Positions 8,793 through 17,088 of a stretch of 64,000 nucleotides of DNA are shown in pieces. Position 1 is the first letter of the stretch, and each line of letters starts with the position of its first letter. Made by a program: the position numbers and the translations under genes. Below the pieces are notes generated by a model. That model did no database searches, was not told where the DNA came from, and was given only the letters and a program-made list of their open reading frames with translations. Origin of the DNA: Streptomyces dioscori (GTDB lineage Bacteria > Actinomycetota > Actinomycetes > Streptomycetales > Streptomycetaceae); the NCBI RefSeq assembly GCF_003024195.1, contig NZ_KZ679052.1, positions 1 through 64,000 of the forward strand, read 5' to 3'.

Positions 8793-9866
8793 ATGGGAGG
8801 CTCTGTTCATTGCGAGCCTGAAGTCGAGGAGAGTGAATCCTTGCGGTCCGACGCCAACATCGCGGGACCGATGACCGATCCGGTCCCCGGTCCCCGAACC
8901 GAGTCGATCGGGGACGATGTTTCACGTGAAACACCGCCCCCGATGGACGACACTCCCATCGGTCGTGCTGCCCAACTTGCTGTGGAGGCTCTAGGTCGAG
9001 CCGGCGAGGGCCTGCCACGGCCCGAGCAGACCCGCGTCATGGTGGTCGCCAACCAGAAGGGCGGGGTCGGAAAGACCACGACCACGGTCAACCTTGCTGC
9101 CTCTCTCGCGCTGCACGGCGGCCGCGTCCTGGTGATCGACCTGGATCCCCAGGGCAATGCGTCCACCGCGCTGGGCATCGACCATCACGCCGAGGTTCCG
9201 TCCATCTACGACGTGCTGATCGACAGCAGGCCACTCTCCGAGGTTGTTCAGCCGGTCCCAGACGTCGAAGGCCTCTTCTGCGCACCTGCCACGATCGATC
9301 TCGCCGGTGCGGAGATCGAGCTGGTGTCCCTGGTGGCACGTGAGAGTCGGCTGGAACGAGCGATCCTGGCGTACGAGCAGCCGCTCGACTACATCCTCAT
9401 CGACTGCCCGCCCTCCCTGGGACTGCTGACGGTCAACGCGCTCGTCGCGGGCGCAGAGGTCCTCATCCCGATCCAGTGCGAGTACTACGCACTGGAGGGT
9501 CTGGGCCAGCTGCTGCGCAACGTCGACCTCGTCCGGGGACACCTCAATCCCAACCTGCACGTGTCGACGATCCTGCTCACCATGTACGACGGCAGGACCC
9601 GTCTTGCGTCCCAGGTTGCTGACGAGGTGCGCAGCCACTTCGGCGAAGAGGTACTGCGCACGAGCATTCCGCGCTCGGTCCGTATCTCCGAAGCCCCCAG
9701 CTATGGGCAGACGGTGCTGACCTACGACCCGGGATCGAGCGGTGCCCTCTCCTATCTTGAGGCGGCGCGCGAGATCGCATTGCGCGGAGCGGGCGTGGCC
9801 TACGACGCGCAACACGCCCACATGGGCGCACACAATGAACAGAGCATGGTGGAGGGGATCCAGTGA
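8793..9866 (+). CDS. parA: Chromosome-partitioning ATPase ParA
   Basis: ParA is the Walker-type ATPase that, with ParB bound at parS, moves and segregates chromosomes; in Streptomyces it also works during sporulation septation. The deviant Walker A motif KGGVGKTTTTVNLA starts near residue 89, switch I/Walker B regions follow (VIDLDPQGNAST; ILIDCPPSLG). Residues 1-80 form an acidic, low-complexity N-terminal extension that contains VSRET, encoded by a parS site. The ATG at 8793 gives 357 residues but has no good ribosome site; a GTG at 8574 inside the upstream parS would give 430 residues. It overlaps parB by four bases. Confidence 0.95.
   Translation: MGGSVHCEPEVEESESLRSDANIAGPMTDPVPGPRTESIGDDVSRETPPPMDDTPIGRAAQLAVEALGRAGEGLPRPEQTRVMVVANQKGGVGKTTTTVNLAASLALHGGRVLVIDLDPQGNASTALGIDHHAEVPSIYDVLIDSRPLSEVVQPVPDVEGLFCAPATIDLAGAEIELVSLVARESRLERAILAYEQPLDYILIDCPPSLGLLTVNALVAGAEVLIPIQCEYYALEGLGQLLRNVDLVRGHLNPNLHVSTILLTMYDGRTRLASQVADEVRSHFGEEVLRTSIPRSVRISEAPSYGQTVLTYDPGSSGALSYLEAAREIALRGAGVAYDAQHAHMGAHNEQSMVEGIQ
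8919..8932. promoter_or_regulatory. parS: parS site inside parA
   Basis: Perfect GTTTCACGTGAAAC within the coding sequence of the disordered N-terminal part of ParA, where it is read as Val-Ser-Arg-Glu-Thr. Confidence 0.96.
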
Positions 9867-10966
9867 GCGAGCGACGGAGGGGGTTGGGCCGTGGTCTCGG
9901 CGCACTGATCCCTGCTGCCCCGACAGGGGAGAAAGCAGTACCGCCGGCGATGGGCGGAGCGTCCACCTCGCCGGGAGCCGTACCGGTGCTGACCGCCGAG
10001 CGCGGGGTGGCGGCGGCCAAGGTCGCCTCACTTCCGCCGGCCCAGGTTTCCCCTGAGCCGGAAGAGCCGTCGGTGAGCGTATTCGGGGAGGCTCCGGCGG
10101 CACCTGTGGGTGCGTACTTCGCTGAGCTGCCCCTCGACTTCATCACGCCGAACCCGCGTCAGCCGCGAGACGTGTTCGACGACGACGCTCTCGCCGAACT
10201 CGTCACCTCCATCAAGGAGGTCGGGCTTCTTCAGCCGGTCGTCGTACGGCAGGCAGGGCCGACGCGCTACGAGCTCATCATGGGCGAGCGGCGCTGGAGG
10301 GCCTGCCGTGAGGCGGGGCTTGAGGCCATCCCGGCGATCGTGCGTGCCACGGACGACGAGAAGCTCCTCCTGGACGCACTGCTGGAGAACCTCCACCGGG
10401 CGCAGCTGAACCCGCTGGAAGAGGCTGCCGCCTACGACCAGCTGCTCCAGGACTTCAACTGCACGCACGACCAGCTGGCCGACCGCATCGGACGGTCACG
10501 CCCTCAGGTCTCCAACACCCTGCGGCTGCTGAAGCTCTCGCCGTCGGTCCAGCGCCGTGTGGCCGCCGGGGTTCTCTCCGCAGGACACGCCAGGGCTCTG
10601 CTCTCCGTTGCCGACTCGGAGGAACAGGACCGACTGGCTCATCGGATCGTGGCCGAGGGACTCTCGGTGCGGGCCGTCGAGGAGATCGTCACCCTCATGG
10701 GTTCGCGGCCGCAGTCGGCTCCGCGTTCCAAGGGACCAAGGGCCGGTTCTCTGCTCTCCCCGGCGCTGAACGATCTCGCGGGTCGTCTCTCGGATCGTTT
10801 CGAAACCCGGGTGAAGGTCGACCTCGGCCAGAAGAAGGGCAAGATCACCGTCGAGTTCGCCTCCGTGGAGGACCTGGAGCGCATTCTCGGCTCACTCGCT
10901 CCTGGTGAGGGGCCGGTACTGCAGAAGAGCCTCCTGGACGACGACTCCGAGGACACGGAGTCCTGA
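9863..10966 (+). CDS. parB: Chromosome-partitioning protein ParB
   Basis: ParB is the CTP-dependent clamp that loads at parS and spreads to form the segregation complex. The 367-residue protein starts with the ParA-contacting basic motif (RRRGLGRGLGALIP), then has the CTP-binding N-terminal domain with GERRWRAC and ENLHRAQLNPLEEAAAY, the parS-reading helix-turn-helix (DQLADRIGRSRPQVSNTLRL at about 205-225), and a C-terminal dimerisation domain after a linker at about 285. The GTG start overlaps the parA stop. Its many target sites in this window are listed separately. Confidence 0.98.
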   Translation: MSERRRGLGRGLGALIPAAPTGEKAVPPAMGGASTSPGAVPVLTAERGVAAAKVASLPPAQVSPEPEEPSVSVFGEAPAAPVGAYFAELPLDFITPNPRQPRDVFDDDALAELVTSIKEVGLLQPVVVRQAGPTRYELIMGERRWRACREAGLEAIPAIVRATDDEKLLLDALLENLHRAQLNPLEEAAAYDQLLQDFNCTHDQLADRIGRSRPQVSNTLRLLKLSPSVQRRVAAGVLSAGHARALLSVADSEEQDRLAHRIVAEGLSVRAVEEIVTLMGSRPQSAPRSKGPRAGSLLSPALNDLAGRLSDRFETRVKVDLGQKKGKITVEFASVEDLERILGSLAPGEGPVLQKSLLDDDSEDTES

Positions 10967-10976
10967 GTATTTGATC

Positions 10977-11002
10977 GGCCGGTCGGCTGCGACAGACCGG
11001 CC
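10977..11002 (+). terminator. Terminator after parB
   Basis: GGCCGGTC (10977-10984) pairs perfectly with GACCGGCC (10995-11002), 11 bases after the parB stop. A second, weaker hairpin (about 11017-11039) follows. Confidence 0.7.
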
Positions 11003-11146
11003 AGTGGAGCGGGCCGTGTCCGGTGTGTGCCGGAACACGGCTCGCTCTTTGCTTTCTGTCGGTATCGATGGAATCGCATCGTCGATACGATGCGTTCGGG
11101 TATGGCGCATTCACCTGGCAGTACCTTCTGTGGGGAGGCGGAGGTC

Positions 11147-11404
11147 ATGCGAACGGTGAGCCGCACAGGACTGGTGAGCGCGGGTCTGGGGCTGGGTGCA
11201 GTCGGAGGGTTCGTCGGCAGCCTGCTCAGGGAACGGAGCGCTCTGACAGCCGCCCGCGATGCCGCGGGCGAGGGAAGCGAGGAACTGCCTACATGGGGCG
11301 CCGGCTCGTACCGCTCACGCTGGACAACCTTCAGGACCTTCCCAAGCGCTGTCGCGCGTGTGTCTTCTGGGAGTTGGACCCAGTCAGCGGCCAGGCCGCG
11401 GTAA
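11147..11404 (+). CDS. Possible small membrane protein overlapping the GNAT gene
   Basis: An 85-codon frame starts at an ATG directly behind a strong ribosome site (GGAGGCGGAGG, 11134-11144). The first part, MRTVSRTGLVSAGLGLGAVG followed by GFVGSLL, looks like a single membrane segment, and GC-rich third positions fit real coding up to about 11290. The last third overlaps the GNAT gene start (11293) in another frame, and there the sequence looks like a shadow. It could be a genuine short protein, a leader coupled to the acetyltransferase, or chance. No family was recognised. Confidence 0.4.
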   Translation: MRTVSRTGLVSAGLGLGAVGGFVGSLLRERSALTAARDAAGEGSEELPTWGAGSYRSRWTTFRTFPSAVARVSSGSWTQSAARPR

Positions 11405-11910
11405 AGGCAGGCACTCCCGACCTGGAAAAGGAGGCGTGGATCTCCGCCGTTCTGCTTGAGTGGGGATCCTGCGGCCGGGTCGTCTACGTGGACGACGCTC
11501 CGGTGGGCTTCGTGATGTACGCACCGCCCGCCTATGTACCGCGCTCCACGGCATTCCCCACGAGCCCGGTCTCGCCCGACGCGATCCAGTTGATGACGGC
11601 CTTTATCCTGCCGGAGTTTCAAGGGCAGGGGCTCGGGCGTGTGATGGTCCAGACGGTTGCCAAGGATTTGCTGCGGCGAGGCTTCAAAGCCATCGAGGCC
11701 TTTGGGGACGCCCGGTGGAAGGAGCCAGCCTGTGTCCTTCCCGCCGACCACCTGCTGGCTGTGGGCTTCAAGACCGTCCGGCCGCACCCGACGTACCCGC
11801 GGCTGCGTCTGGAGCTACGGACGACGCTCTCCTGGAAGGAAGACGTGGAGTTGGCGCTCGACCGGTTGCTGGGGGCCGTACAGAAGGAACCAGCCCTGCG
11901 CCCGCTGTAG
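11293..11910 (+). CDS. GNAT-family N-acetyltransferase
   Basis: A 205-residue protein of the GCN5-related acetyltransferase fold. The acetyl-CoA binding loop is seen as QGQGLGRVMVQTVAKDLLRR at about residues 113-132, and the downstream segment KAIEAFGDARW fits the last core strands. An N-terminal Cys pair motif (CRACVFWELDP) is a feature of this Streptomyces orthologue group next to parB; its substrate is unknown. The ATG at 11293 is chosen because homology-like content starts there (MGRRLVPLTLDNLQDLPKRC); GAGGAA lies just upstream. A terminator and a parS site follow. Confidence 0.85.
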   Translation: MGRRLVPLTLDNLQDLPKRCRACVFWELDPVSGQAAVKAGTPDLEKEAWISAVLLEWGSCGRVVYVDDAPVGFVMYAPPAYVPRSTAFPTSPVSPDAIQLMTAFILPEFQGQGLGRVMVQTVAKDLLRRGFKAIEAFGDARWKEPACVLPADHLLAVGFKTVRPHPTYPRLRLELRTTLSWKEDVELALDRLLGAVQKEPALRPL

Positions 11911-11933
11911 AGGGGGCCGTACGGGGCATACGA

Positions 11934-11963
11934 AATGGGCCGACCCGTCGGGGTCGGCCCATT
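11934..11963 (+). terminator. Terminator after the GNAT gene
   Basis: A 13-bp perfect stem (11934-11946 with 11951-11963), 24 bases after the stop codon and immediately before a parS site. Confidence 0.85.
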
Positions 11964-11966
11964 CAT

Positions 11967-11980
11967 GTTTCACGTGAAAC
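11967..11980. promoter_or_regulatory. parS: parS site between GNAT gene and trxA
   Basis: Perfect GTTTCACGTGAAAC, lying between two convergent terminators; the palindrome extends two further bases on each side. Confidence 0.97.
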
Positions 11981-11982
11981 AT

Positions 11983-12000
11983 CGTCGCTCACGAGCGACG
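11983..12000 (-). terminator. Terminator hairpin after trxA
   Basis: CGTCGCT pairs with AGCGACG around a four-base loop, 20 bases beyond the trxA stop codon on the minus strand. Confidence 0.6.
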
Positions 12001-12020
12001 GCTTGCCGTATTACTCGGCA

Positions 12021-12353
12021 TTACTCGGAGATGAAGTCCTCAAGGTCCCGCACGATCGCGGCCTTCGGCTTCGCACCCACGATGGTCTTGGCTACTTCGC
12101 CGCCCTGGTAGACGTTCAGGGTTGGGATGGACATGACGCCGTACTTGGCGGCCGTACCCGGGTTCTCGTCGATGTTGAGCTTGACGATCTCGATCTTGTC
12201 GCCGTACTCGGCGGCGATCGCCTCAAGGGACGGCGCGATCTGGCGGCACGGACCGCACCAAGCGGCCCAGAAGTCCACCAGTACGGGCTTCTCGCTCTTC
12301 AGTACGTCCTGCTCGAAAGAGTCGTCTGTCACGTGCTTCAGGGTGCCGGCCAC
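12021..12353 (-). CDS. trxA: Thioredoxin
   Basis: Thioredoxin is the small dithiol protein that reduces cytosolic disulfides and is recharged by TrxB. The 110-residue protein has the active site WCGPC with cysteines 33 and 36, the conserved FWAAW before it, and the cis-proline loop SIPTLNVY. The GTG start at 12353 has AAGGAG upstream; the open frame extends further but only into the trxB tail region. It lies 43 bases downstream of trxB on the same strand, so trxB-trxA form an operon under the SigR-type promoter found before trxB. Confidence 0.97.
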   Translation of the reverse strand: MAGTLKHVTDDSFEQDVLKSEKPVLVDFWAAWCGPCRQIAPSLEAIAAEYGDKIEIVKLNIDENPGTAAKYGVMSIPTLNVYQGGEVAKTIVGAKPKAAIVRDLEDFISE

Positions 12354-12396
12354 GGCGGGCTCCTTAACTGGTTGGTGCGGTGGGGCGGATGGGGGG

Positions 12397-13365
12397 TCAG
12401 ACAGTGGTCTTCTCGGGCTCCGCAGGCTCGCCGTCCGCAAGGGCGGCGAGGAATCGCTCGGCGTCGAGAGCTGCGGAGCAGCCGGTGCCGGCCGCGGTGA
12501 TCGCCTGACGGTAGGTGTGGTCGACGACGTCGCCGGCGCCGAAGACACCCGTCAGGTTCGTGCGGGTCGAGGGCGCCTGGACCTCCAGGTAGCCCTCCTC
12601 GTCCAGGTCGAGCTGACCCTTGAAGAGCTCCGTGCGCGGGTCGTGGCCGATCGCGATGAACAGGCCGGTGACAGGCAGCTCGGACGTCTCGCCGGTCTTG
12701 AGGTTGCGCAGCTTCAGGCCTGCGAGCTTCTGGTCGCCCTGGATCTCGGCCACCTCGCTGTCCCAGACGAACTTGATCTTCGGGTCGGCGAAGGCACGCT
12801 CCTGCATCGCCTTGGAAGCGCGCAGCGTCTCGCGCCGGTGGACGATGGTCACGGACTTGGCGAACCGGGAGAGGAAGGTTGCCTCCTCCATTGCGGTGTC
12901 GCCGCCGCCGATCACGGCGATGTCCTGGTCCTTGAAGAAGAAGCCGTCACAGGTCGCGCACCAGGAGACGCCGCGTCCGGAGAGGGCGTCCTCCTTCGGC
13001 AGACCCAGCTTGCGGTGCTGCGAACCGGTGGTCACGATGACGGCCCTCGCGCGGTGGACGGTGCCCGCGGTGTCCGTGACGGTCTTGATCTCACCGCTGA
13101 GGTCGACCGAGACGATGTCGTCCGGGATCAGCTCGGCACCGAAGCGCTCGGCCTGCGCCCGCATGTTGTCCATGAGCTCGGGGCCCATGATTCCGTCCTG
13201 GAAGCCGGGGAAGTTCTCCACCTCGGTCGTGTTCATGAGGGCACCACCCGCGGTGACGGCGCCCTCGAAGACCAGCGGCTTCAGTGAGGCGCGCGCGGTA
13301 TAGAGCGCCGCCGTGTAGCCGGCGGGGCCGGAGCCGATGATGATCACGTTACGGACGTCGGTCAC
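12397..13365 (-). CDS. trxB: Thioredoxin reductase (NADPH)
   Basis: TrxB moves electrons from NADPH through FAD to thioredoxin. The 322-residue protein begins with the FAD-binding motif IIIGSGPAGYTAALYTARA, has the redox-active CATC at cysteines 136 and 139 (SWCATCDGFF), the NADPH-binding motif VIGGGDTAMEEA, and the final FAD motif GVFGAGDVVDHTYRQ. The GTG start at 13365 gives the canonical N terminus. It is the first gene of the trxB-trxA operon. Confidence 0.98.
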   Translation of the reverse strand: MTDVRNVIIIGSGPAGYTAALYTARASLKPLVFEGAVTAGGALMNTTEVENFPGFQDGIMGPELMDNMRAQAERFGAELIPDDIVSVDLSGEIKTVTDTAGTVHRARAVIVTTGSQHRKLGLPKEDALSGRGVSWCATCDGFFFKDQDIAVIGGGDTAMEEATFLSRFAKSVTIVHRRETLRASKAMQERAFADPKIKFVWDSEVAEIQGDQKLAGLKLRNLKTGETSELPVTGLFIAIGHDPRTELFKGQLDLDEEGYLEVQAPSTRTNLTGVFGAGDVVDHTYRQAITAAGTGCSAALDAERFLAALADGEPAEPEKTTV

Positions 13366-13437
13366 GGCTTGATTCCTCGTCTCTGGGGACTGCTACGTAC
13401 GACCGGGGGAGCTTCTCTCGGAACTCTCACCCCATCC

Positions 13438-13463
13438 AACGGATCCTAAGGGGCGCGCATTCC
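13438..13463 (-). promoter_or_regulatory. SigR-type promoter of trxB-trxA
   Basis: On the minus strand, GGAAT (complement of 13459-13463), exactly 18 bases, then GTT (complement of 13438-13440). This is the full consensus of the disulfide-stress sigma factor SigR, which is known to drive trxBA in Streptomyces. It lies about 73 bases before the trxB start. The rest of the 13366-13558 gap holds nothing I can identify. Confidence 0.8.
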
Positions 13464-13558
13464 CACTGTGTCCGGGCACACGAAGACGAGTCACCGCGGG
13501 GGAGGCCGGGGCCGGGGCGAAGTGGGCCGAGGTCGGTCCGCGGCGGTGCGGCGCAGGC

Positions 13559-14512
13559 TCAGCTGCGCGGGTAGGTGTGCTCCAGCAGGACCTTGCCAGA
13601 GGCCGACGGCTTGTTCATACAGGCGGAGTCGACGACGTATGCCGTGACCTGTGTCAGGTCGGTGGCGGCGGGCAGCACCACGAGATACGCGTCCGTGCCC
13701 TCGTAGGCGCCTTCCATGGAGGCGAGCGGAATCGCATCGCGACCGATCCCCTGCATGACGCAGCTGGGCACCGAGGGTGTGTTGAAGACCTTCGGCCCAT
13801 CGGTGGACGCGGTGCCCTGGGGGCGGGAGCTTCGAGGGCCGGTGCCCTTCTCCTCTTCCGCCTTGGCCAGGAGATCCGCGACCTGGCTCTCCAGCTTCTC
13901 CCCGGCGAACGTGTTCGTGGAGTCGCTCTGCTGTGGAGATGCCGAGGGCGGGTCGTTGTCCGTGCCGTCGCCCCCCATCGCCTGGATCAGCAGGCCCCCG
14001 AGGCCCAGTGCGGCAGCCGTGAACATGGCGCCCAGGACGACGGTGCTGCGGCGAGTGCGACGAGTGCGGTTCGTGCGACCCGGTCCGGTGGCGGCACGAG
14101 AATGTCCTGCGGGCCGATCTGCGCCGGTCGATGTTTCACGTGAAACATGCCCACTGCCGCTGCTGGCGCCGGTCCTGCCCTCGCGCTCGTCGTCGACCGA
14201 GTGGTGGGACTCACTCAGCGACGACAGGGCGCCCGCACCGGAGGCACCGGCCGCTGTGGCATTCAGCAGGGCTTCGGCAGCGAGGGCGGCGTCGATGCGT
14301 CCGGCGACGTCGTCGGGCATCCGCAGTGGGCCCGGCAGTGTGCCGAGCATGCCGCGAATCTCTTCCAGTGAGTCGTACACGTCGGCGCAGAGGGTGCAGT
14401 CGTCCAGGTGACGTCGTACATCGGCTGAACGGGACGGGGGAAGCAGACCCTCGGTGAGGTCGGAGATCTCCGTGACGTCCGGGTGCCCGGCCGTGTCGGT
14501 CGTGGATGTCAC
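13559..14512 (-). CDS. Transmembrane anti-sigma factor (zinc-finger type), likely partner of SigM
   Basis: The 317-residue protein has an N-terminal anti-sigma zinc-finger-like motif HLDDCTLC (His35, Cys39, Cys42), a Gly/Ser/Thr-rich linker, one membrane helix at about residues 157-179 (VVLGAMFTAAALGLGGLLIQ), and an extracytoplasmic domain ending in LLEHTYPRS. It overlaps the end of the sigma factor gene by four bases, the usual layout for an ECF sigma factor and its anti-sigma. The linker includes VSRET, encoded by a parS site. The start is GTG. The regulated signal is unknown. Confidence 0.85.
   Translation of the reverse strand: MTSTTDTAGHPDVTEISDLTEGLLPPSRSADVRRHLDDCTLCADVYDSLEEIRGMLGTLPGPLRMPDDVAGRIDAALAAEALLNATAAGASGAGALSSLSESHHSVDDEREGRTGASSGSGHVSRETSTGADRPAGHSRAATGPGRTNRTRRTRRSTVVLGAMFTAAALGLGGLLIQAMGGDGTDNDPPSASPQQSDSTNTFAGEKLESQVADLLAKAEEEKGTGPRSSRPQGTASTDGPKVFNTPSVPSCVMQGIGRDAIPLASMEGAYEGTDAYLVVLPAATDLTQVTAYVVDSACMNKPSASGKVLLEHTYPRS
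14133..14146. promoter_or_regulatory. parS: parS site inside the anti-sigma gene
   Basis: Perfect GTTTCACGTGAAAC within the linker-coding part of the anti-sigma gene, read on the minus strand as Val-Ser-Arg-Glu-Thr. Confidence 0.96.
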
Positions 14513-15219
14513 GCTCGCCCACCTCCGCCCTTCACAGCCGCTGAATCGCTTGGTCCGTCATGTGGTCCCGCTGCGGGTGGGACGGATGTCCCCTGCGTAC
14601 GGTTCCTTCCCTCGCTCGACTTCTTGCTCGGTCTGTCGCTCCCGCTGTCCGTGCGCAGGTGTTTGAGCAAGGGGAGAAGTCTGGCTCTGCCGCGAGCACA
14701 GCGGCTCTTGACCGTGCCGGTCGGCACGTCGAGCAGACTGGCGGCCTCCGCCACGGGGTAGCCCTGCATGTCCACCAGGACGAGAGCGGCTCGCTGATCG
14801 GCGGGCAGGGTACCCAGAGCCGCCAACAGCTCACGGTGCAGATCATTGCGCTCAGCCGGTGCGGAAGCCGACTCGTGCGGCTCCAGGAGCTGCTCCAGGC
14901 GTTCCGTGTCGTCCACGGGGGAGGTCTTCCTGGAGGCCGTCTTGCGGGCCCGGTCCAGGCAGGCGTTCACGGTGATCCGGTGCAGCCAGGTGGTGACGGC
15001 CGACTGGCCGCGGAAGGTGTGGGCGGCCCGGTAGGCGGAGACGAGAGCGTCCTGGACGGCGTCAGCGGCTTCCTCGCGGTCGCCCAGCGTCCGCAGGGCC
15101 ACGGCCCAGAGCCGGTCGCGGTGCCGCCGTACGAGCTCGCCGAAGGCATCGGGGTCACCTTCGACATGACGGGTGAGGAGGTCCTGATCGCTAACTTCGC
15201 TGTAGGCGCCGTCCGCCAT
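14509..15219 (-). CDS. sigM: ECF RNA polymerase sigma factor SigM
   Basis: A 236-residue extracytoplasmic-function sigma factor. Region 2 is seen at about residues 20-90 (FGELVRRHRDRLWAVALRTL; FRGQSAVTTWLHRITVN), and region 4 at about 130-185 (LPADQRAALVLVDMQGYPVA; TGTVKSRCARGRARL). About 45 residues of Ser/Gly/Pro-rich tail follow. Its place between the trxBA/anti-sigma genes and the pseudokinase-murJ genes is the place of sigM in Streptomyces. The overlap with the anti-sigma gene (GTGA) indicates coupled translation. Confidence 0.92.
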   Translation of the reverse strand: MADGAYSEVSDQDLLTRHVEGDPDAFGELVRRHRDRLWAVALRTLGDREEAADAVQDALVSAYRAAHTFRGQSAVTTWLHRITVNACLDRARKTASRKTSPVDDTERLEQLLEPHESASAPAERNDLHRELLAALGTLPADQRAALVLVDMQGYPVAEAASLLDVPTGTVKSRCARGRARLLPLLKHLRTDSGSDRPSKKSSEGRNRTQGTSVPPAAGPHDGPSDSAAVKGGGGRA

Positions 15220-15245
15220 CGAACCCCCTCCCCCTCGGTTGCTCC

Positions 15246-16970
15246 TCAGCCGGTGAACTTCACGTCGGTGATCGCCTGCTTGTAACCGGCGCCACTGAAC
15301 TGGTCGCCGGCCGCGTTCGGCACCGCCGTGATCCAGACCAGAACGTACCGGGTCTTCACAGCCTTCTTGGCCGAGATCTTCAAGTCCGTCGTCTTGGTCG
15401 TCCCAGCCGCGATCTTCGTCATCGAAGTCAGATTCTGCGAGGACGACAACGAGTTGGCCGCGTACAGCGTGGCCGTGGTGTGGTCGCCCGCGTAGTACAG
15501 CCCTATCGAGGCCGCCGACACTTCTTTCTCGGATCCGAGGTCGTAGACGATCCCGACGCCCTCCTTGAAGGGCGCCAGCTTGGGACCGCCCCGGTAGGAG
15601 TACGTCCTCCAGTACGTGGAGCTGTCCTTGTCGTACGTCAGGCCCACGTCGTTCGCGTGCTGGGGCTTGCCGTCCGGGAAGTACTCAGCGGCGCTCTGGA
15701 TGGTGAGCGGCTTGGCCGGCTTCGTCTCGACGCCGCTCTTGTCGTTGCCGTCCGTGATCTGGGTGTCGCCCGTCTCGTCGGACTTCCCGTGATCCATCAG
15801 CGCGTCGGCGAGCTGCCAGCTGCCCAGTCCCAGCGCGGCGATCAGAAGCGCGGACACAGCCCACTTGAGGGCTTTGCCGGTGCGCGTCTGCAGCGGGGGA
15901 AGCGGCGCCGGCATCGCCTGGGTGGATCCCGGGTGAGGCGCGGGGCGGCCGTAGTTGCCCTGCTGGTACGTCGTGCGCTGATATTCGGGCGGCGCGGTGA
16001 ACGCCGGCTCGGGCGGACGGATGCGGGGCATCTCGCCGATCGCCTTCACCAGTTCCTCCGGTGTGGTGCACGGAGGTTCCTGACGGGACGCGGTGGCGCC
16101 GTCGTTGACGAGTGCGCGCATCGCGAGCTCCGACAGACCGCGATGCACGCCTGCGCGTACCTGGTCGGGCGGGATGAGCCCGACGCCCTTGGGCAGTCCG
16201 GAGAGTCCGTACGCGTCGTCCTCGTACGGCCAGCGCTGGGTGAGCGTGGCGTACAGGAGAGCGCCGATCGCCTCCGTGTCGGTGCGCTGAGGGGTGTCGG
16301 AAGTGATGCCGCGCAGGGCGGCGTTCACGGCGAGGCCCCGGATGCGCCACTGACCGGACGAGGTGCGCAGCACGGCGCCCGGGGTCAGCTTCAGATGCGC
16401 CAGCCCTTCGCGATGTGCGGCGGCCATCGCCTGGGACACCTGACTGACCATCTGGTACGCCTCGTGCACCTCCAGCGTTCCGGCGGCCAGGAGCGTCGTC
16501 AGCTCCGTGGCGTCGGGCAGCCATTCGTGCACCACATAGACGAGGTCGTTCTCCTCGACCGCGTCCAGGACCTGGACGAACCGGGGGTCGCCCAGCAGGG
16601 CGGACGAACGGGCCGCCGCGAGGACGGAACGCGCTCGTGGATGGTCGGCGGGCAGCAGGTGCACACCGACGGCACGGCGGAGTTTCTCGTCCACCGCACG
16701 CCAACTGCTGAAACCGTCCAGACGGGTGACGCACTCCTCCAGGCGATAACGTCTGGCGAGCTTGTGCCCACTGTGCAACTCGGGCGGTGAAGTCCTGCCG
16801 GGGCTCTCGTTCCCCCCGCTCCCCTGTGCCTCTGTGCTCTCCGAGCTGTCCGTGTCCCGCTCCCGGTTCTGGGCCACCCCGTCGGCCGTGGACTGGTCCG
16901 CCTTCGCGGTCAGCGGCTCATCGCCGCTGCTGTCCGCCACGTCGACGGCAGCCGTGCTCCGTTCCGCCAC
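15246..16970 (-). CDS. Membrane pseudokinase with extracellular discoidin-like domain
   Basis: The 574-residue protein has an acidic N-terminal region (1-75), a Ser/Thr-kinase-like domain (about 80-330), one membrane helix (about 365-390, KWAVSALLIAALGLGSWQLA) and an extracellular beta-rich domain. Catalytic kinase residues are lost: the HRD region reads LAHLKLTPGAVL and the DFG region reads IRGLAV, so it is a pseudokinase. Mycobacterial MviN carries MurJ, a pseudokinase and an extracellular domain in one chain; here the last two are a separate gene just downstream of murJ. GTG at 16970 has AGGAG upstream; a longer frame reaches 17099 and would overlap murJ. Confidence 0.85.
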   Translation of the reverse strand: MAERSTAAVDVADSSGDEPLTAKADQSTADGVAQNRERDTDSSESTEAQGSGGNESPGRTSPPELHSGHKLARRYRLEECVTRLDGFSSWRAVDEKLRRAVGVHLLPADHPRARSVLAAARSSALLGDPRFVQVLDAVEENDLVYVVHEWLPDATELTTLLAAGTLEVHEAYQMVSQVSQAMAAAHREGLAHLKLTPGAVLRTSSGQWRIRGLAVNAALRGITSDTPQRTDTEAIGALLYATLTQRWPYEDDAYGLSGLPKGVGLIPPDQVRAGVHRGLSELAMRALVNDGATASRQEPPCTTPEELVKAIGEMPRIRPPEPAFTAPPEYQRTTYQQGNYGRPAPHPGSTQAMPAPLPPLQTRTGKALKWAVSALLIAALGLGSWQLADALMDHGKSDETGDTQITDGNDKSGVETKPAKPLTIQSAAEYFPDGKPQHANDVGLTYDKDSSTYWRTYSYRGGPKLAPFKEGVGIVYDLGSEKEVSAASIGLYYAGDHTTATLYAANSLSSSQNLTSMTKIAAGTTKTTDLKISAKKAVKTRYVLVWITAVPNAAGDQFSGAGYKQAITDVKFTG

Positions 16971-17088
16971 CGTCGCTCCTGCCTCCCCATTCGTTGCGCG
17001 CTGTCCGACGCCAAAGCCAATTGTGCCCACAGTCCGTCCCTCTGCACGACACGCGGTCGCGGACGATGGTTGTGCGCCTACCCCGCTC

